64,000 bases of DNA from Lophium mytilinum (lineage: Eukaryota; Ascomycota; Dothideomycetes; Mytilinidiales; Mytilinidiaceae). The notes under the pieces are model-generated. The model did no database searches. It was not told the origin of the DNA and worked only from the letters and a program-made list of their open reading frames with translations. Position 1 is the first letter of the stretch. Each line of letters begins with the position of its first letter. The DNA is taken from assembly GCA_010093605.1 (NCBI GenBank), contig MU004196.1, positions 708,255-772,254 of the forward strand, read 5' to 3'. The translations under genes and the position numbers were made by a program. Shown here piece by piece: positions 1-11,584 of this stretch.

Positions 1-905
1 AAAAAGGTGGCGCTTCAGGACATGGAGGGTGTTGATGCCGACTTCCATCGCAATCTTGAGTGGATGTTGTGAGTGCCAACTTGATGCTCTTCGAAGACCC
101 CGATTAACAATCTCTTTAGGAATAACGATATCACTGATGCTCTAGAGCTGACGTTCTCCACTGAAGACGAGCGATTCGGCGAGACTGTCAGCATTGAATT
201 GAAGCCTGGAGGAGAGGAAATTGAGGTAACAAACGAGAACAAGCGAGAATACGTCGAGTAAGTGAAGCCAGTGTTATTATGGAGCCAGAGACTAACGCTA
301 GACCAGCCTCATTACGGAATGGCGAATTGAAAAGCGTGTTGAGGAGCAGTTCTCGGCTTTCATATCAGGCTTCCACGAGCTGATTCCCGCAGATCTCGTC
401 AACGTCTTTGACGAGCGCGAGTTGGAGTTGCTCATTGGCGGTATCGCTGACATTGATGTCGACGACTGGAAGAAGCATACTGACTACCGTGGCTACACCG
501 AGAACGACGAAGTTATTGCGAACTTCTGGAAGGTTAGTACTAGTCTCTATTGGTTGACGTATCAAGATGCTGACTTTTACGCAGTGCATTCGGAGCTGGG
601 ATGCGGAACAGAAATCCCGCTTGTTGCAATTCGCAACCGGTACCTCGCGTATTCCCGTCAACGGCTTTAAGGATCTGCAAGGAAGTGACGGCCCGAGGAG
701 GTTTACGATCGAGAAAGCCGGAGAGCCTAATCAATTACCGAAGTCCCATACATGGTTAGTACACTTGGGAATTTTACCGACGGGCATGGCTAATTCGAGG
801 AACAGTTTCAATCGTCTCGATCTTCCCCCATACAAGTCGTTTGATGCTCTGAATGGAAAGTTGACAATTGCCGTTGAAGAGACGGTCGGATTCGGACAAG
901 AGTAG
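1..905 (+). CDS. RSP5: HECT E3 ubiquitin ligase, C-terminal part (Rsp5/NEDD4 type), 5' end outside window
   Basis: The C-terminal 233 residues of a HECT ubiquitin ligase, which takes ubiquitin from an E2 onto a cysteine and passes it to substrates (membrane-protein sorting for the Rsp5/HulA group). Exons are 1-68, 120-257, 307-532, 585-754 and 806-905. Visible motifs are [50 protein letters not shown] and the C-lobe [12 protein letters not shown]. The catalytic Cys lies 32 residues from the C-terminus, the usual HECT spacing. Its codon is split TG|T by the last intron (755-805). That intron is 51 nt, in frame and stop-free. The stop codon touches a short GA/GT microsatellite. WW and C2 domains would lie to the left of the window. 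Family assignment is secure; the exact orthologue name is inferred from near-identity of these motifs to Rsp5. Confidence 0.9.
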
Positions 906-927
906 AGAGAGAGTGTGTGTGTGTGTG
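904..927. repeat. GA/GT microsatellite
   Basis: A short run of GA followed by about seven GT dinucleotides, overlapping the stop codon and start of the 3' UTR of the HECT ligase gene. Read directly from the sequence. Confidence 0.8.
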
Positions 928-2193
928 CGGTTGGTTCCCCATTGATATCTTTGCTGCTCCTGTTTTTTGGAGAATGGTACATATCCAGCCTCAATCTCCC
1001 GTGTATAAAAGTGCGGACGAGGTTTGGGGAAAGCAGGCTTGGAATTTTGCGTCAAATGGCTTCATTACATTTGATATGTTCTTGCGTGGTGGTTACGGCC
1101 TCGAGGACAGGAGGCGTTGCTGAATATGCAGGCAGCCGAGATCGTCGCGTGGATGAAACGAGGCGTTTAGGATTATTTCAACGTTTTGCGGTGTAACGGG
1201 AGCGAGCGGGGCCGTAGGTGCCACAGTAAATGCAGTTAAGACATGTAATGGTTGTTGATGGTGTCACGTCGCGCTGTTCTCACCTCGACTGTGACCTCGC
1301 GATCGAGTGATGGTCCTATGGCAACTGGACAAGCTTCTCCCTTTTCACAATCACGGGCCGAGCTGCATCTCATATCCCACCGCCAAGCCGCTCCATCTCC
1401 CCCGAATGGCTGCCGGATCGGAAGCTGAAGCTCATCTCGTCTCCATGCTCCATGAACCCTGCACACGACAACCCTAATCCAGCGATCACACCCTCTCTGC
1501 CAATCAGACCGGACACTGCATCGGGAGGCGTTAAGCTTTTGCGGCTTAAATACGCGAGCAAGGGGGACCCTTTCGTTGCTCGGACCCTCATATATCTCTT
1601 TGGGAAACCAGCGGATGCTCCCAGCGCGCTAGCTTCAGGGTGGCAGCAAGCCATGAGAGCCACCGAGTGTCTTCCAGCTGCTGTCTTCCTTTGCTCGATA
1701 GTTGAAGGATGCTGCGGATACGCGTCCTCGACGCATATCACATCACTTACCGCCCTTTTTGGAGGAAGGGATTGGATACGGACTTTCATAACTGGCATGC
1801 CAACCGGCTGCCGTGGCTCTCTCTCCTCATCATGCGATTCACGCTTTAGTGCTTCTGAGCGCCCGCTCGCACGGCCCCCTTTGAGGCGTGCCCCAGACTC
1901 GAGCGAGATTGAAAGTTTAAAATTCCGCGGGCCCCTTCCCGGAGCGCGGTCCTTGGCTTCTGCTTCGTGAACTCTCTTGTCCCGTCGTCGTTGTCTGCTC
2001 GATACCAAGTTTGCATTCTTTCTCATTCCATACCCTCTGACCCATCACTCGCTTTGGGTATTCTTAATAACAAATAAACTTTGCCTCCCATCATCCTATA
2101 CACTCGCTCGCTCTATCCAAGCTTGCTCTGCTTGCATTCCTCTTATACTTTACGCATATCAACACCGAGATTCTAGACCTGTTTACCGCCAAC
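906..2193. other. Intergenic, no gene recognised
   Basis: The 3' flank of the HECT ligase and upstream region of the GPI protein gene. Opposed ORFs of 172 and 218 codons here resemble no family I know and are treated as chance. The last 200 bases before 2194 are rich in C and T, as is common for leaders of well-expressed fungal genes. Confidence 0.5.
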
Positions 2194-2821
2194 ATGCGCT
2201 TCTTCGCAACCCTCGCTTTCTTCGCGACCGCTGGCCTCGTGGCCGCCCAAACGCAATCGTCTGCCGTCATGCCCAAGCCGACGACTGGAACCTGCGATGC
2301 GCAGAAGTCAGTCACATGCATCCCGATTCCAGCCCTCCGATAGCGTGTTACTAACACCCACCCCCAGCATCGTCGACGCCTGCGTCTCAGGCATCCAGCC
2401 GCAGATCACAGCCTGCGGCGGCAACGACTGGATCTGCCTCTGCCAGCAGTACACCAACCTGCTGACGTGCTACAACAACTGCCCCAACGACCCCAAAGGT
2501 GCGACGGTCCAGACCCAGGTGACGTCGTATTGTCAAGCTGCAGCTCCGTAAGTAGACCGTACTCTTTCAGTTAGTGTTGTTTGCTAATAAGTATGATGCA
2601 GGTACATCTCCGCCAGCCTCTCCGCCGCCGCCACCATGCCCCACTGGTCCTCGAGCGCGACGGCCTCCGCTACTGCCAACTCGGCTACGACTGGAACTGC
2701 GTCCAAGGCGACGGGTACGGCGGCTGCGGCGTCGGCGTCGTCGACGGGGGTGGCGGGAGTGGTTGTGGCGCCGGTTGGGGGCGTGCTTGCTGTTGTGCTT
2801 GGGCTTGTGGGGCTGTTGTAG
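2194..2821 (+). CDS. GPI-anchored cell-surface protein with eight cysteines (CFEM-like)
   Basis: Predicted 170-residue secreted protein; exons 2194-2306, 2368-2547 and 2602-2821. Residues 1-19 form a signal peptide (MRFFATLAFFATAGLVAAQ). A compact domain follows with eight cysteines, including WICLC and LTCYNNCPND. Next comes an Ala/Ser/Thr-rich stretch, and a hydrophobic tail ending VVLGLVGLL that fits a GPI attachment signal. Both introns have clear branch sites (TTACTAACAC, GCTAATAAG). The pattern resembles fungal GPI-anchored Ser/Thr-rich proteins and is CFEM-like in cysteine count, but I cannot confirm CFEM spacing. Likely location is the outer plasma membrane or wall. No enzymatic role is suggested. 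Confidence 0.85.
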
Positions 2822-4132
2822 TTGAACTTTTGAAGGGGAGACTAAGAGAAAGAGAGGAGAGTGGGGATTGGATGTTGGGGTAAAAACGGGGATAGTTGTA
2901 TACTTAATTCTTAATGTGGATTAGACTGTGCTGGACTGGAGAAGGAAGGGGTGACGTTGATATGTGGAGGTGGTGGTGACTTTTGGTTATGTAGTTTTAC
3001 TATGCTAGAGCAGCCTTTTGTGAGGATATTTGTAGTGAATGGAGGTGTGGGGCTTCGTAATAGTGATGCAGATGTTCTGAGTAATGCTCTGACAAATGAA
3101 GGGCAGTAGCAGAAGGCTAGTACGCCCTCATGAGGACGCATAGTAAGTGTGTATACTTACCTGCCTTTGTGGGAGGTCTCTCGATACGTATAAGGGAATC
3201 TGCCGAGCTGTACCTTACATATTGTGAGCCAGTCTGTGACCTTGCCGAGCCACTCCAACGGCATCATCTGTAGAGGTTGTGACAAGGTATATGATATGAA
3301 TATGGTAGGATAAAGATTGTAAGTCACTCTTAATCCCAACATTGGCTGCAGTCCACTTCTCTGTCCCTGAAAGTATCGTAGAGTGTACACTGTCTTACTG
3401 TAGCTAGCTGGACGTACCAAGTTTAGTCGAGACCACAGGTAGGTATAAGAGTCGATCGAAGTGTATCATGTCTTCAGCAATCGATGCGAAGTCGGTATAC
3501 CCAGTTTAGAACTTAGCCGGTGCCCGGGCTGTCGGAATCAAAGGGCACGGAACCGAGCAGCGCCTTGTTCGATACAGACCCCGTGACTGGTGGTCGTCGT
3601 TCCCCCGCGATCCTTCATGGAGATTGCTGCCGCGATTTGTCCGGGGAGTGCGTAGATCCTTGAATGGTGACGTGCTGGCAGCTTGTCTCCGCACTTCACC
3701 ATCTTCTGCCCAATGACGCCGGCTGAAACAAGCTATCCAGTCGCAACCCACCGAGCATCACTCCGCACACCGCACGATGCCCGCGCTGGCCGCCGCCCGG
3801 GTCTTGCTAAACGCCAAGCGGAAAACTCTGGGGACTAGTCATTCCCAAGAACACTTTCCGGGCCGATGACTGACAGCTAAATCCCGCTGTCGGCGTAGAG
3901 ATCGACTTCTCCAGCTGCCACGGTGCCATTGCCGCGGGATGCAACCTCCTGTTCTCTTTTGCTTTTCTTGTGCCTACCCGTCGTCATCGTCTGCGACTTT
4001 TCTGTTTGTCTCCTCCTTCGTGGAGGTCATGTTGGGCACGTTGGTCACAATCTCAAGACATCCAGCAAACGGCAGCGCTTTCTTCCATAATTCTTAGACC
4101 ATGGTCCAAGGCACATCTGCAACGCTTCCAAC
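2822..4132. other. Intergenic, nothing recognised
   Basis: The 3' flank of the GPI protein gene and the promoter side of the rhodopsin-MFS gene. I see no ORF with family resemblance, no repeat and no RNA gene. Confidence 0.5.
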
Positions 4133-6889
4133 ATGGCGAACGAAACCAGCGGGGACCACCATGTCGTATCAAGAGGTCCTGTCGTGCTGGGCGTTACAAC
4201 TGCCACGATCGTGTGCGCCACCGTCTTCGTTGTGCTACGTTTGATCTCGAGGATTGGAATTGTGCGAAGAGTTGGCTGGGATGACCACTTCATCATTCTC
4301 GCTTGGGTAGGTTAATCATGGGTTCGTAGTTTTGAGTATTGAGAAACTAACCGTAGCACTGTACAGGTCCTCGCATTCGGCACTTCTTTCTCCATTTGCT
4401 ACGGGACGTCCGTTGGCCTTGGACGACACGAGGTGGATGTTCCAGCAGACTGGGATCCTATTCTAACCAGGATGGAATATGTCTTCTCGGTTCTCTATGT
4501 CGGTACCCGTATTCCATGTGCTTGAAAAAGACACTGAGACAGGCAGAACCCAGCCTTGATGGCTACTAAGACGTCTATCCTGATCTTTTATTTGTCTCTT
4601 TCCAAGACCCAGAAGATCTTCCGTACCGCCACCATTGCGACCCTCGCCGTAGTCAATATTGGCGGATTAGCGTTGACGCTCCTCAATGTTGTCCAATGCC
4701 GACCTGTCGGTGCCGCTTTCGATAATCCGGTCCCGGAAAGTGCAACTTGCACAGACATTATTACCATTTACCTTTCTTCGGCGCCATTGAACATCATCAC
4801 GGATCTGGCAATTCTGTTCCTTCCAATGCCAATACTAACCAGTATGCGTCTGCCAAAGAAACAAAAGATAATACTCGTCGTCACCTTCGGGTTCGGTATT
4901 TTCGTCGCCGTTGTTGATGTAGTTCGAATTGCATACCTTCAATCCGCAGCTCGCACGCACCTGCGAAACGTTGAAGACAACAGTGACCCGACAGGAAATG
5001 ACTCCCGGAATTCGGAGAATGATTTCAGCTGGTATGCTTCTTTCTCGCTGATGTTTTCAGCCATCGAGGTAAATGTCGGACTCATGTGTGCCTGCGTGCC
5101 AGCCATGAAGCCCCTAGTGTCTCGCTTTATGCCTCACTTACTGCGGGACAATAGCCAAACCGATAAGACAGCACTCACGACTGGAAGCGGATTGAACCAC
5201 CCTGATATTGCAAATGGGAATCTACAGGCACCCTCTCAGGACTTACCAACAAGGCCAGCACCTGTTGCCACCCCCGGAGGCGCCAACCCAGCAGCCACGT
5301 TAGGAGCAATTTCAGGTGGAAATGGCGATGGGACAATGGGTATGATGGATTTCCTAACGACACCAGATATGACCGAGCTACCGGTAGAAAGGACGAATAC
5401 GTATGCGACGGCCGCTACAGCAGGGAGTGCTCCGCCCTTCTTCGACTTTGTGACATTTAACAAAAAGAAGAGCATTGTCAACATGACGACGAGGGAAAGC
5501 ATCTATCCAGTGATGATGGTCACCGTCTTGTTCTTCGTCTGGGGATTTGCATATGGACTCCTGGACACACTTAATGCTCAGTTCCAGACTGTTGCTCACA
5601 TGTCATCCGCACAGTTCATCGGTCTTCACAGCGCATACTATGGAGGCTATTTCTTGGGACCGCTGACTTTTGGCCGGCTCGTCTTCAAGTACTGGGGCTT
5701 CAAAGCTTGTTACACCGTTGGACTAGTCATATACGCGTGTGGCACTTTGGTCTTCTGGCCTTCTGCCGTTCTGACATCCTTTCCCGCTTTCTTCATCTCA
5801 AACTTCATTGTTGGCCTCGGCCTATCTACGCTGGAGATCTCAGCGAACCCTTTCATTACACTTTGTGGGCCGCCGGAATGGGCAGAGGTTCGACTCAATC
5901 TCTCTCAAGGCTTCCAAGCGATTGGGACCGTCGTTTCTCCGTTGCTCGCAAAGAAAGTTCTCTTCAAAGCCTCGGCCGACTCCCTCATCGACGTTCAATG
6001 GACCTATCTTGGCCTCTCGCTGTTTACATTTGCTCTCGCAATTGTTTACTTCTACATCCCCCTACCAGAAGCCAATGATGACGAGCTAGAAGAAGCATCT
6101 CAACGCATCAACACTCCAAATACGGAAAAGCTTCTCAACGTGAAAGTGATATGGATCACTCTTGGTCTTGGATTATTCTCTCAAATGTGCTACGTCGGTG
6201 GTCAAGAGAGCATTTCCACAACATTTGCGGCGTATGTCACCAGGATTTACCCAGGCCTCAACATGGTAAACCTCCAGGCAATCGGCCATACAGCCTTCGC
6301 CCTCTCGCGCTTCCTCGCTGCCGGTGCCGGATTATGGATCAAGCCACGCTACCAGCTCCTCTTTTTCTACCTCGGCGCTATTGCGTTCGCGGTAGCATCT
6401 ATGAATGGACATGGCACCGCACCTGCCGCGCTCGTCGTCACGCTCTTCTTCTTCGAAGGACCGATATTCGCCCTTGTCTTCGCGCAATCGATTCGTGGAC
6501 TTGGAAGGAATGCGAAAATGGCCAGCGTGCTACTCACCTCAGCGATAGGTGGCGGAGCAGTATTCCCTCCTATTGCATATGGTGCGATGAAGGCAAAGAA
6601 CGTGCAGTATGCGTATTGCGTGGTGGCGGCTGCATTTGCTGCTGGCGCTTTGTTCCCGATATGGCTGAATTTATCGCCTCTCGCAAAAGCGATAGTTGAT
6701 CCTAAGAAATATGACGATTCCCGAGCAGTCGGAGATGCGGGAATAGAAGTAGATGGGAAGAGACACCGGAGCTTCTCTTCATTTAGTGACAGTATTAAGA
6801 GGAGGTGGCGGAAGGACGGTGCCAAAGATGACCCTCCTCAAGCTGAGCACAAGGAGAGGAGCTCATGGCCGCCTGTCTCGATTGTATGA
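4133..6889 (+). CDS. Fusion membrane protein: rhodopsin (Pth11-like) domain joined to FHS-type MFS sugar transporter
   Basis: Predicted 882 residues; exons 4133-4306, 4367-4498 and 4547-6889. Residues about 15-300 form a fungal rhodopsin/Pth11-like seven-helix domain, with GWDDHFIILAW, LYNPALMATKTSIL after the second intron, the Cys-containing VVQCRPVGAAFD, and SAPLNIITDLAILFLPMP. A polar linker rich in Gly, Pro, Ala and Thr spans about 300-418. Residues about 420-840 form an MFS carrier of the fucose/glucose-galactose permease group: LFFVWGFAYGLLDTLNAQF, GLHSAYYGGYFLGPLTFGR, GLGLSTLEISANPF, EVRLNLSQGFQAIG. The basic tail is cytosolic in type. The junction lies inside one uninterrupted 2.3-kb exon, so the fusion is present in the DNA and is not a gene-model choice. 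Substrate, ligand and any sensing role are unknown; a receptor-transporter is inference. Start codon ATG 4133 is the only good one upstream. Confidence 0.85.
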
Positions 6890-7408
6890 GCTACACAGAG
6901 TTCTCTTTCATATGTTATGCTTTGCAGAACTCAGGTTCCGCTCAATTGTTCTCTTTTAAAGACGGCGCACGGAGTTACTGGAGAGTGACCGTACGCTAGA
7001 CTCCCAAACTTCATTTATCCATGGGCGATTTGGGAGGTAGTCGTATTCGCATTTACATGGGATGGAAGCCACGGCCGTACGAAGACATTTGCTTCATTGT
7101 TGTATGTACATATGATCGATCGATACCCTGTACTTAGTTTCTTTATAAGTGTATATAGAGAAGACAATACTTCTGAGAAAAAGAGGAAATGTATAAACTT
7201 GCAAGGGATATAGCTTTAAAGAGCAGTACCCACTACTTGACATGCGCGCAGAGAATAGTATGCGAGCCACACAGCTAAATCGAGTTTGTCATCACTCCCC
7301 CAAGTCTTGGCACTGAGGTCATCTAATCCAATATTCGATGCGGCGAATGTCGGGAGTGCCTTTCACCACAACCTCCAACCTCACCTACCTCCCACCTAAA
7401 CCGCCACC
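6890..7408. other. Intergenic, nothing recognised
   Basis: The 3' flank of the rhodopsin-MFS gene followed by the short promoter of GRX5. ACCTCCCACC-like pyrimidine-rich leader just before 7409. No other feature seen. Confidence 0.5.
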
Positions 7409-8080
7409 ATGTTCGCACGACCAGCAATCTCTTCCGTATGCCCACTATCCCAATGCTTCATACTCCCTTTGGAACCCTTTCTAATTAGCTCAACTACAGG
7501 CTCTCCGGACAGCTACCCGCACCACACCTCTCATGCGCCCACTCCCCACACCCCGCTTCCTCACCCCGTTCCAAGCGCGCCTGCTCTCTTCCGAAACCCG
7601 CACCGCGATCGATAAGGCTGTGAGCTCGGCGCCTGTCGTGCTGTTCATGAAGGGCACCCCCGAGACGCCGCAGTGCGGGTTCTCGCGCGCGAGCATCCAG
7701 ATCCTGGGGATGCAGGGGGTGGATCCGGGGAAGTTTACGGCGTTTAATGTGCTGGAGGATGAGGAGTTGAGGGCTGGTGAGTTGCAGTTTTCTGCTTTGT
7801 AAACTGGGAGGGTTGGGGTGGGAGTGGATGGGGTTGAGGTGGCGTCGGCTGAAATTACATATGTATTGGTCGTTTGGATGCTAATCGTTTATTTTATGTT
7901 GTAGGGATTAAGGAATATTCAGAGTGGCCGACGATACCCCAGCTTTACGTGGATAAGGAGTTTGTGGGGGGCTGCGATATCTTGATGTCGATGCATCAGG
8001 ATGGGTCGCTGGCGAAGATGTTGGAGGAGAAGGGCGTGCTTGTTGAGCCGGGAGAAGAGGAGCCGGCGCCGAAGGAGTAG
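7409..8080 (+). CDS. GRX5: Monothiol glutaredoxin, mitochondrial (Grx5 type)
   Basis: Predicted 159 residues; exons 7409-7435, 7500-7776 and 7905-8080. The first coding exon is only nine codons. Residues 1-38 are basic and hydroxylated without acids, as in a mitochondrial presequence. The glutaredoxin fold follows, with [17 protein letters not shown] carrying the single active cysteine (about Cys68), then [23 protein letters not shown] with the conserved WPTIPQ and GGCD glutathione-binding elements. CGFS glutaredoxins of this group hold and transfer [2Fe-2S] clusters in mitochondrial Fe-S assembly. Length is usual for the family, with a short acidic tail ([11 protein letters not shown]). Function by homology; the presequence cleavage site is not determined. 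Confidence 0.93.
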
Positions 8081-8842
8081 TTTTGTGCTGTCATTGAGAG
8101 TTGAGCAAGCAGCGTAATAGAAGGGCGAAGAGGAGCGGTCTCCGTTTGACGTCCTGGGACCGTAAAAGATATTCCTGTACAAAATTCTTATGGCCAACAG
8201 GATCGGTCTTTAACTTCGTCTTCTGCTAAAAGAAGTAGTCGATAAGGTCGGTATTGAGCTAAGGTTCTATCTAGATCGCCCGGTTGCGGGAGTGCTGGCC
8301 ATCAGAGAGCTTTTCGAGGGGCTGGAAGACAATTCGAGAGTCTTTCTAGAGCCTTTGACACGCTCTGTCGCACTCCTCCATATTTATGTCTAGCCTAGCA
8401 GTGATGCGAGGTTTTGGGTAGGTCACGCAAAGATTGTGTGCTGGTAAAGTAGAGGAAATGATTAACAAGACTTTGCAAAGCATTTCCAGTCAAACCATCT
8501 TCATGCGGTGTTCATAGTGCCTCATTACAGATCTGTGTACGCTTTCTCGGTATTGTTTGGAGTGCTTTGATACTACATCATGGATCCAAATGGTTCTCAT
8601 CTCAGCTGCTCTTCCTCTAGTAACTAGACCAGAACACCTAAGTATATACTTTTCCTATAAACAGCGACTTTATCAGTCAACGAAATGTTCTCAATCTTCT
8701 TAGGTTAGTCTCACCGTCCTTGTTGTTGTGTCTTTCCTATTCTACTCATGATTAAAGCGCCGTCTACTTCGGCTTTAACGGCTTCAACTCCTATTCCAAC
8801 GTCATCCCAACTCCTACCATCCGATCTCCACCACATCCAACA
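8081..8842. other. Intergenic with a possible upstream ORF before the next gene
   Basis: The 3' flank of GRX5 and the leader of the coiled-coil gene. An ATG at 8748 opens a 40-codon frame that ends at 8870, overlapping the chosen start at 8843 out of frame. Whether it is transcribed is unknown. Nothing else recognised. Confidence 0.4.
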
Positions 8843-9904
8843 ATGGCAACCCGCCGCCGCGCTCCAATAGTTCCCCCTCGCACCGTCCCAAAGACACATG
8901 TCACCTCTACCAGAAAGGAAAAACAAGTCATCTCCACCACCGCAATGTTCAAGCGTCCCCTCCGTCCACGCCAAACCTCCATCTCCTCCGCTCCAACCCG
9001 CACCCCAAAACCCAATGCCATCCCAATCAAAGGCGCCGGCATCATCAAACCAGCGCACAAGTCCCCAGGCCCTTCAATCCTAAAGAAAACCCGAATCGTT
9101 GGCGAAAGCGTAGCAGCGAAGCATCCGATCTCAGTAGCGTTCAACGGTACCTACCTCCACCTTTCCCCTCACCTCCACCTCCTTAAAAAGTAGCCCATCT
9201 CACCCGCGATCATAGAAACAACAACAACCTACCTCCACACCGCCACCGCCTCCCTCACCTCCGCCCTCAGCGAAACCCACGCCGCCCTCCTCGCCGAGCT
9301 CGCGGCCGCCGTCTCTACGAAGCCCAACAACCCTATCAACCCCCTCAACGATTCCGAAAGCAATAGAGCGCCAGAACAAGCGCCAGACGCAAGCACCAGC
9401 TCTCCCCAACCCCTCGCAACCCGCTACGCCGCCGACATCGCCGCCCTCACGGCCCCGCTGGGCAACATCACCCTCACGTCCGCGCAGTGGACGCGGGACA
9501 TGACGCTGCACGAGCGGCTGTCGCGCTTCCACGCGACGCTGCAGGCAGAGGCGCAGGTGGTGCGCGAGCTGCAGGCGGAGTACGAGGAGGTGTTGGGGGA
9601 GCTGTATTGGGTGCTTCACGCTGCGGTGGGAGAGGAGGCGGCGGGGAAGGTGCTGGAGGCGAGTGGAGTGGGGCTAAGAAGCGGAGAGGAGAAGGAGGGG
9701 GGATTCGCGGAGTCGAAGCTTGAGGCGTTGGAGTTGGCGCCGCGGGTGGAGGGAGAGGGGGTTGAGGGGATGGAGAAGGAGATTAGGGAGGTGAGGGGGG
9801 AGGCGTTGAGGGAGTTTCAGAGTGAGGAGAATGAGAGGAGGGGGAAGGAGAGGGAGCAGAATGAGAAGATTGTCGAGTCGATGAAGCGGGTGCAGGGGTA
9901 TTGA
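8843..9904 (+). CDS. Conserved-looking coiled-coil protein, function unknown
   Basis: Predicted 330 residues; exons 8843-9146 and 9216-9904, joined in frame across a 69-nt intron (AFN|E). Residues 1-95 are basic and proline-rich, low complexity, with motifs such as TRRRAPIVPPR and KPNAIPIKGAG, and look disordered. After a middle section rich in Ala and Pro, residues from about 190 on form a helical, charged region: WTRDMTLHERLSRFHATL, VVRELQAEYEEVLGELY, then a strongly Glu/Lys/Arg coiled coil to the C-terminus (EENERRGKEREQNEKIVESM). I do not recognise the family. A role in a protein complex (for example kinetochore or cytoskeleton) would fit coiled coils but is not supported by a motif. It converges on CCP1. 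Confidence 0.65.
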
Positions 9905-10334
9905 GGGAAGTGGATTGGGATCATATACTACGTCATATCTGGTTTATGGGTCTGGTGTGGGAAGGAGTCTATCTGCAAATCACATGTGAGTTGAATGTGC
10001 GTATGGGGCTAAGGATAAGGTTAACATATTCAGAAGTTTCTCGTAAGGGGGAACTTTAACGGAGCAGCATGTGTACAAAAGCTTCTGGTTTATTGTTCGC
10101 GCTATGTTACAGGAAAGCAAATCATTAGACTTCGAGGGGGTCATGCTTATCTGCAACACGCCTGAATTGTGAAAGATCCATCTACGGTGTGCTTCAAGGG
10201 CCTCGTTTCCTCTGCCATGGCAGCAAGTGAAATCCCTCTTGAAACCTCATCTAAGTCTAGGATATCAAACTTCTAGGATATCTCTCTTGCTTGCAAGCAA
10301 GAATTCGCTCACAGTCTAGTACGCATCAACCACT
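9905..10334. other. Convergent intergenic
   Basis: Shared 3' flank of the coiled-coil gene (plus strand) and CCP1 (minus strand). Nothing else recognised. Confidence 0.5.
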
Positions 10335-11584
10335 CTACGCCGACGCCGCCTCGTCGAAAGAACTCTTAAACGTCCACCGCGCGTCCTCACCTTGTGTGAA
10401 CGGCACTCCAAGCTCGAACAGCCTTAGCACTACATCTGAGAAGTCCTTGAAGAAGGCGTCATTGTCCCTGGCGTACTTGTCGACATACTGCTTAAAGCTC
10501 TTGTCCTTAACCAGAGCCATATCAGTCGGCAGCATCATGAGTGTCTTAGTCGTGACATCCTCAAACTGCTTGGGGCCGTTCCACTTCTTGTTTTGCCACT
10601 TCTCCTCTACTAGCAGCTTGAAGTAGTCGTTCGTGAGGGTGGTCGGGGAGAAGGTCCAGGGTCCATCGAAGCCGGAGCGGTCGGTGTGGCAGCGGCCTAG
10701 AGCGTGGGCGCCGGATAGAGCGACGATTTCTTGGTCATTGAAGCCCATGCGGCCGAAGATGGCGCGGAGGTGCTTTTGCTCCTTGGAGGCGTCAGGCAGG
10801 CGGCCGTCAGGCGTGCAGAAGGATAGATCGCGGTCGGAGCGGCCGGGGCGGTAGGGGATGTGAGGGCCCTGCATTTCTTGGATGGCGGTGACGCCGGCGA
10901 GAATCCAGAGGTCGGAGTAGCTAATCCAGGGGTATGCCTCTGGCGGAATGTTAGCATGCTATTGGGCGTATATGATGGTGGAGGAGAGAGTGAATTACCT
11001 TTGACGGGCTCAAGGAAATCACGGGCAGCTTTCAGGCCAGCATTGGCTCCATGGTCACCCTCCGGGGCAAACCTCATGGTCGCACCGTTCGAGCCTCCAG
11101 TACCAGTCTCCTTGTCGTACCTGCATATCGTCAGTCTGAGGCCTGTATCCGGCTCCGGAAAGTATGCCTGTACTCACGTTCCGCTACAATGCCATGCCAA
11201 CCTCACCAGCACGGGGCCATAGCTGCCATCGTCGTACTCGTCCTTTTCCTCTAGAAGCTTTGCGATGGTCTTGTAGACCTTTTGGTAGTCCTCGTACTTG
11301 GGCTCAAAGGGGCCCTTGGTCTTCTCCTCGGCTTTGGCAAACAAACCCGGGTTCTGGCTATAAGCGTAGTACCCTCCGCCACCAAGAGCTGCCAACCCAA
11401 TGCCCCAGATCAGTCCACTACTGCCGCCAGCTTTGGGAGCGCCGCTGTCAGCATAGCCCCGACGTGATTGCTGGAAAGTCTGGCGAGGGACGACTAGGCG
11501 CGAGTTGCGGGTGACGGTGGTCTTGAAAGTCGCGGGGGAGCTGCGCAGGGCGCTGCGGGTGAAGGATCGCGCTGCGGTGGCCAT
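10335..11584 (-). CDS. CCP1: Cytochrome c peroxidase, mitochondrial
   Basis: Predicted 377 residues; exons, in coding order, 11584-11178, 11120-10999 and 10939-10335. It reduces hydrogen peroxide with electrons from cytochrome c in the intermembrane space. An N-terminal presequence of about 45 residues is followed by one hydrophobic segment (about 57-75), the bipartite import layout known for this enzyme. Haem-peroxidase residues are all present: distal Arg128, Trp131 and His132 in [11 protein letters not shown], proximal His255 in LSGAHALG, Trp271 in FDGPW and Asp316 in MMLPTDM. Length matches the family. Intron 1 follows the distal pocket. A CCAAT element (ATTGG on the coding strand, 11812-11816) lies upstream; HAP control is possible but untested. 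Confidence 0.95.

Noticed and set aside
1370-2026. Opposed ORFs of 218 (minus) and 172 (plus) codons
   Set aside because: Neither has a recognisable motif; both stop before the leader of the GPI protein gene.
4133-6889. Idea that the rhodopsin and MFS parts are two genes merged by a missed stop
   Set aside because: There is no stop, frameshift or splice-like boundary between the modules, and the linker stays in frame for about 120 codons.
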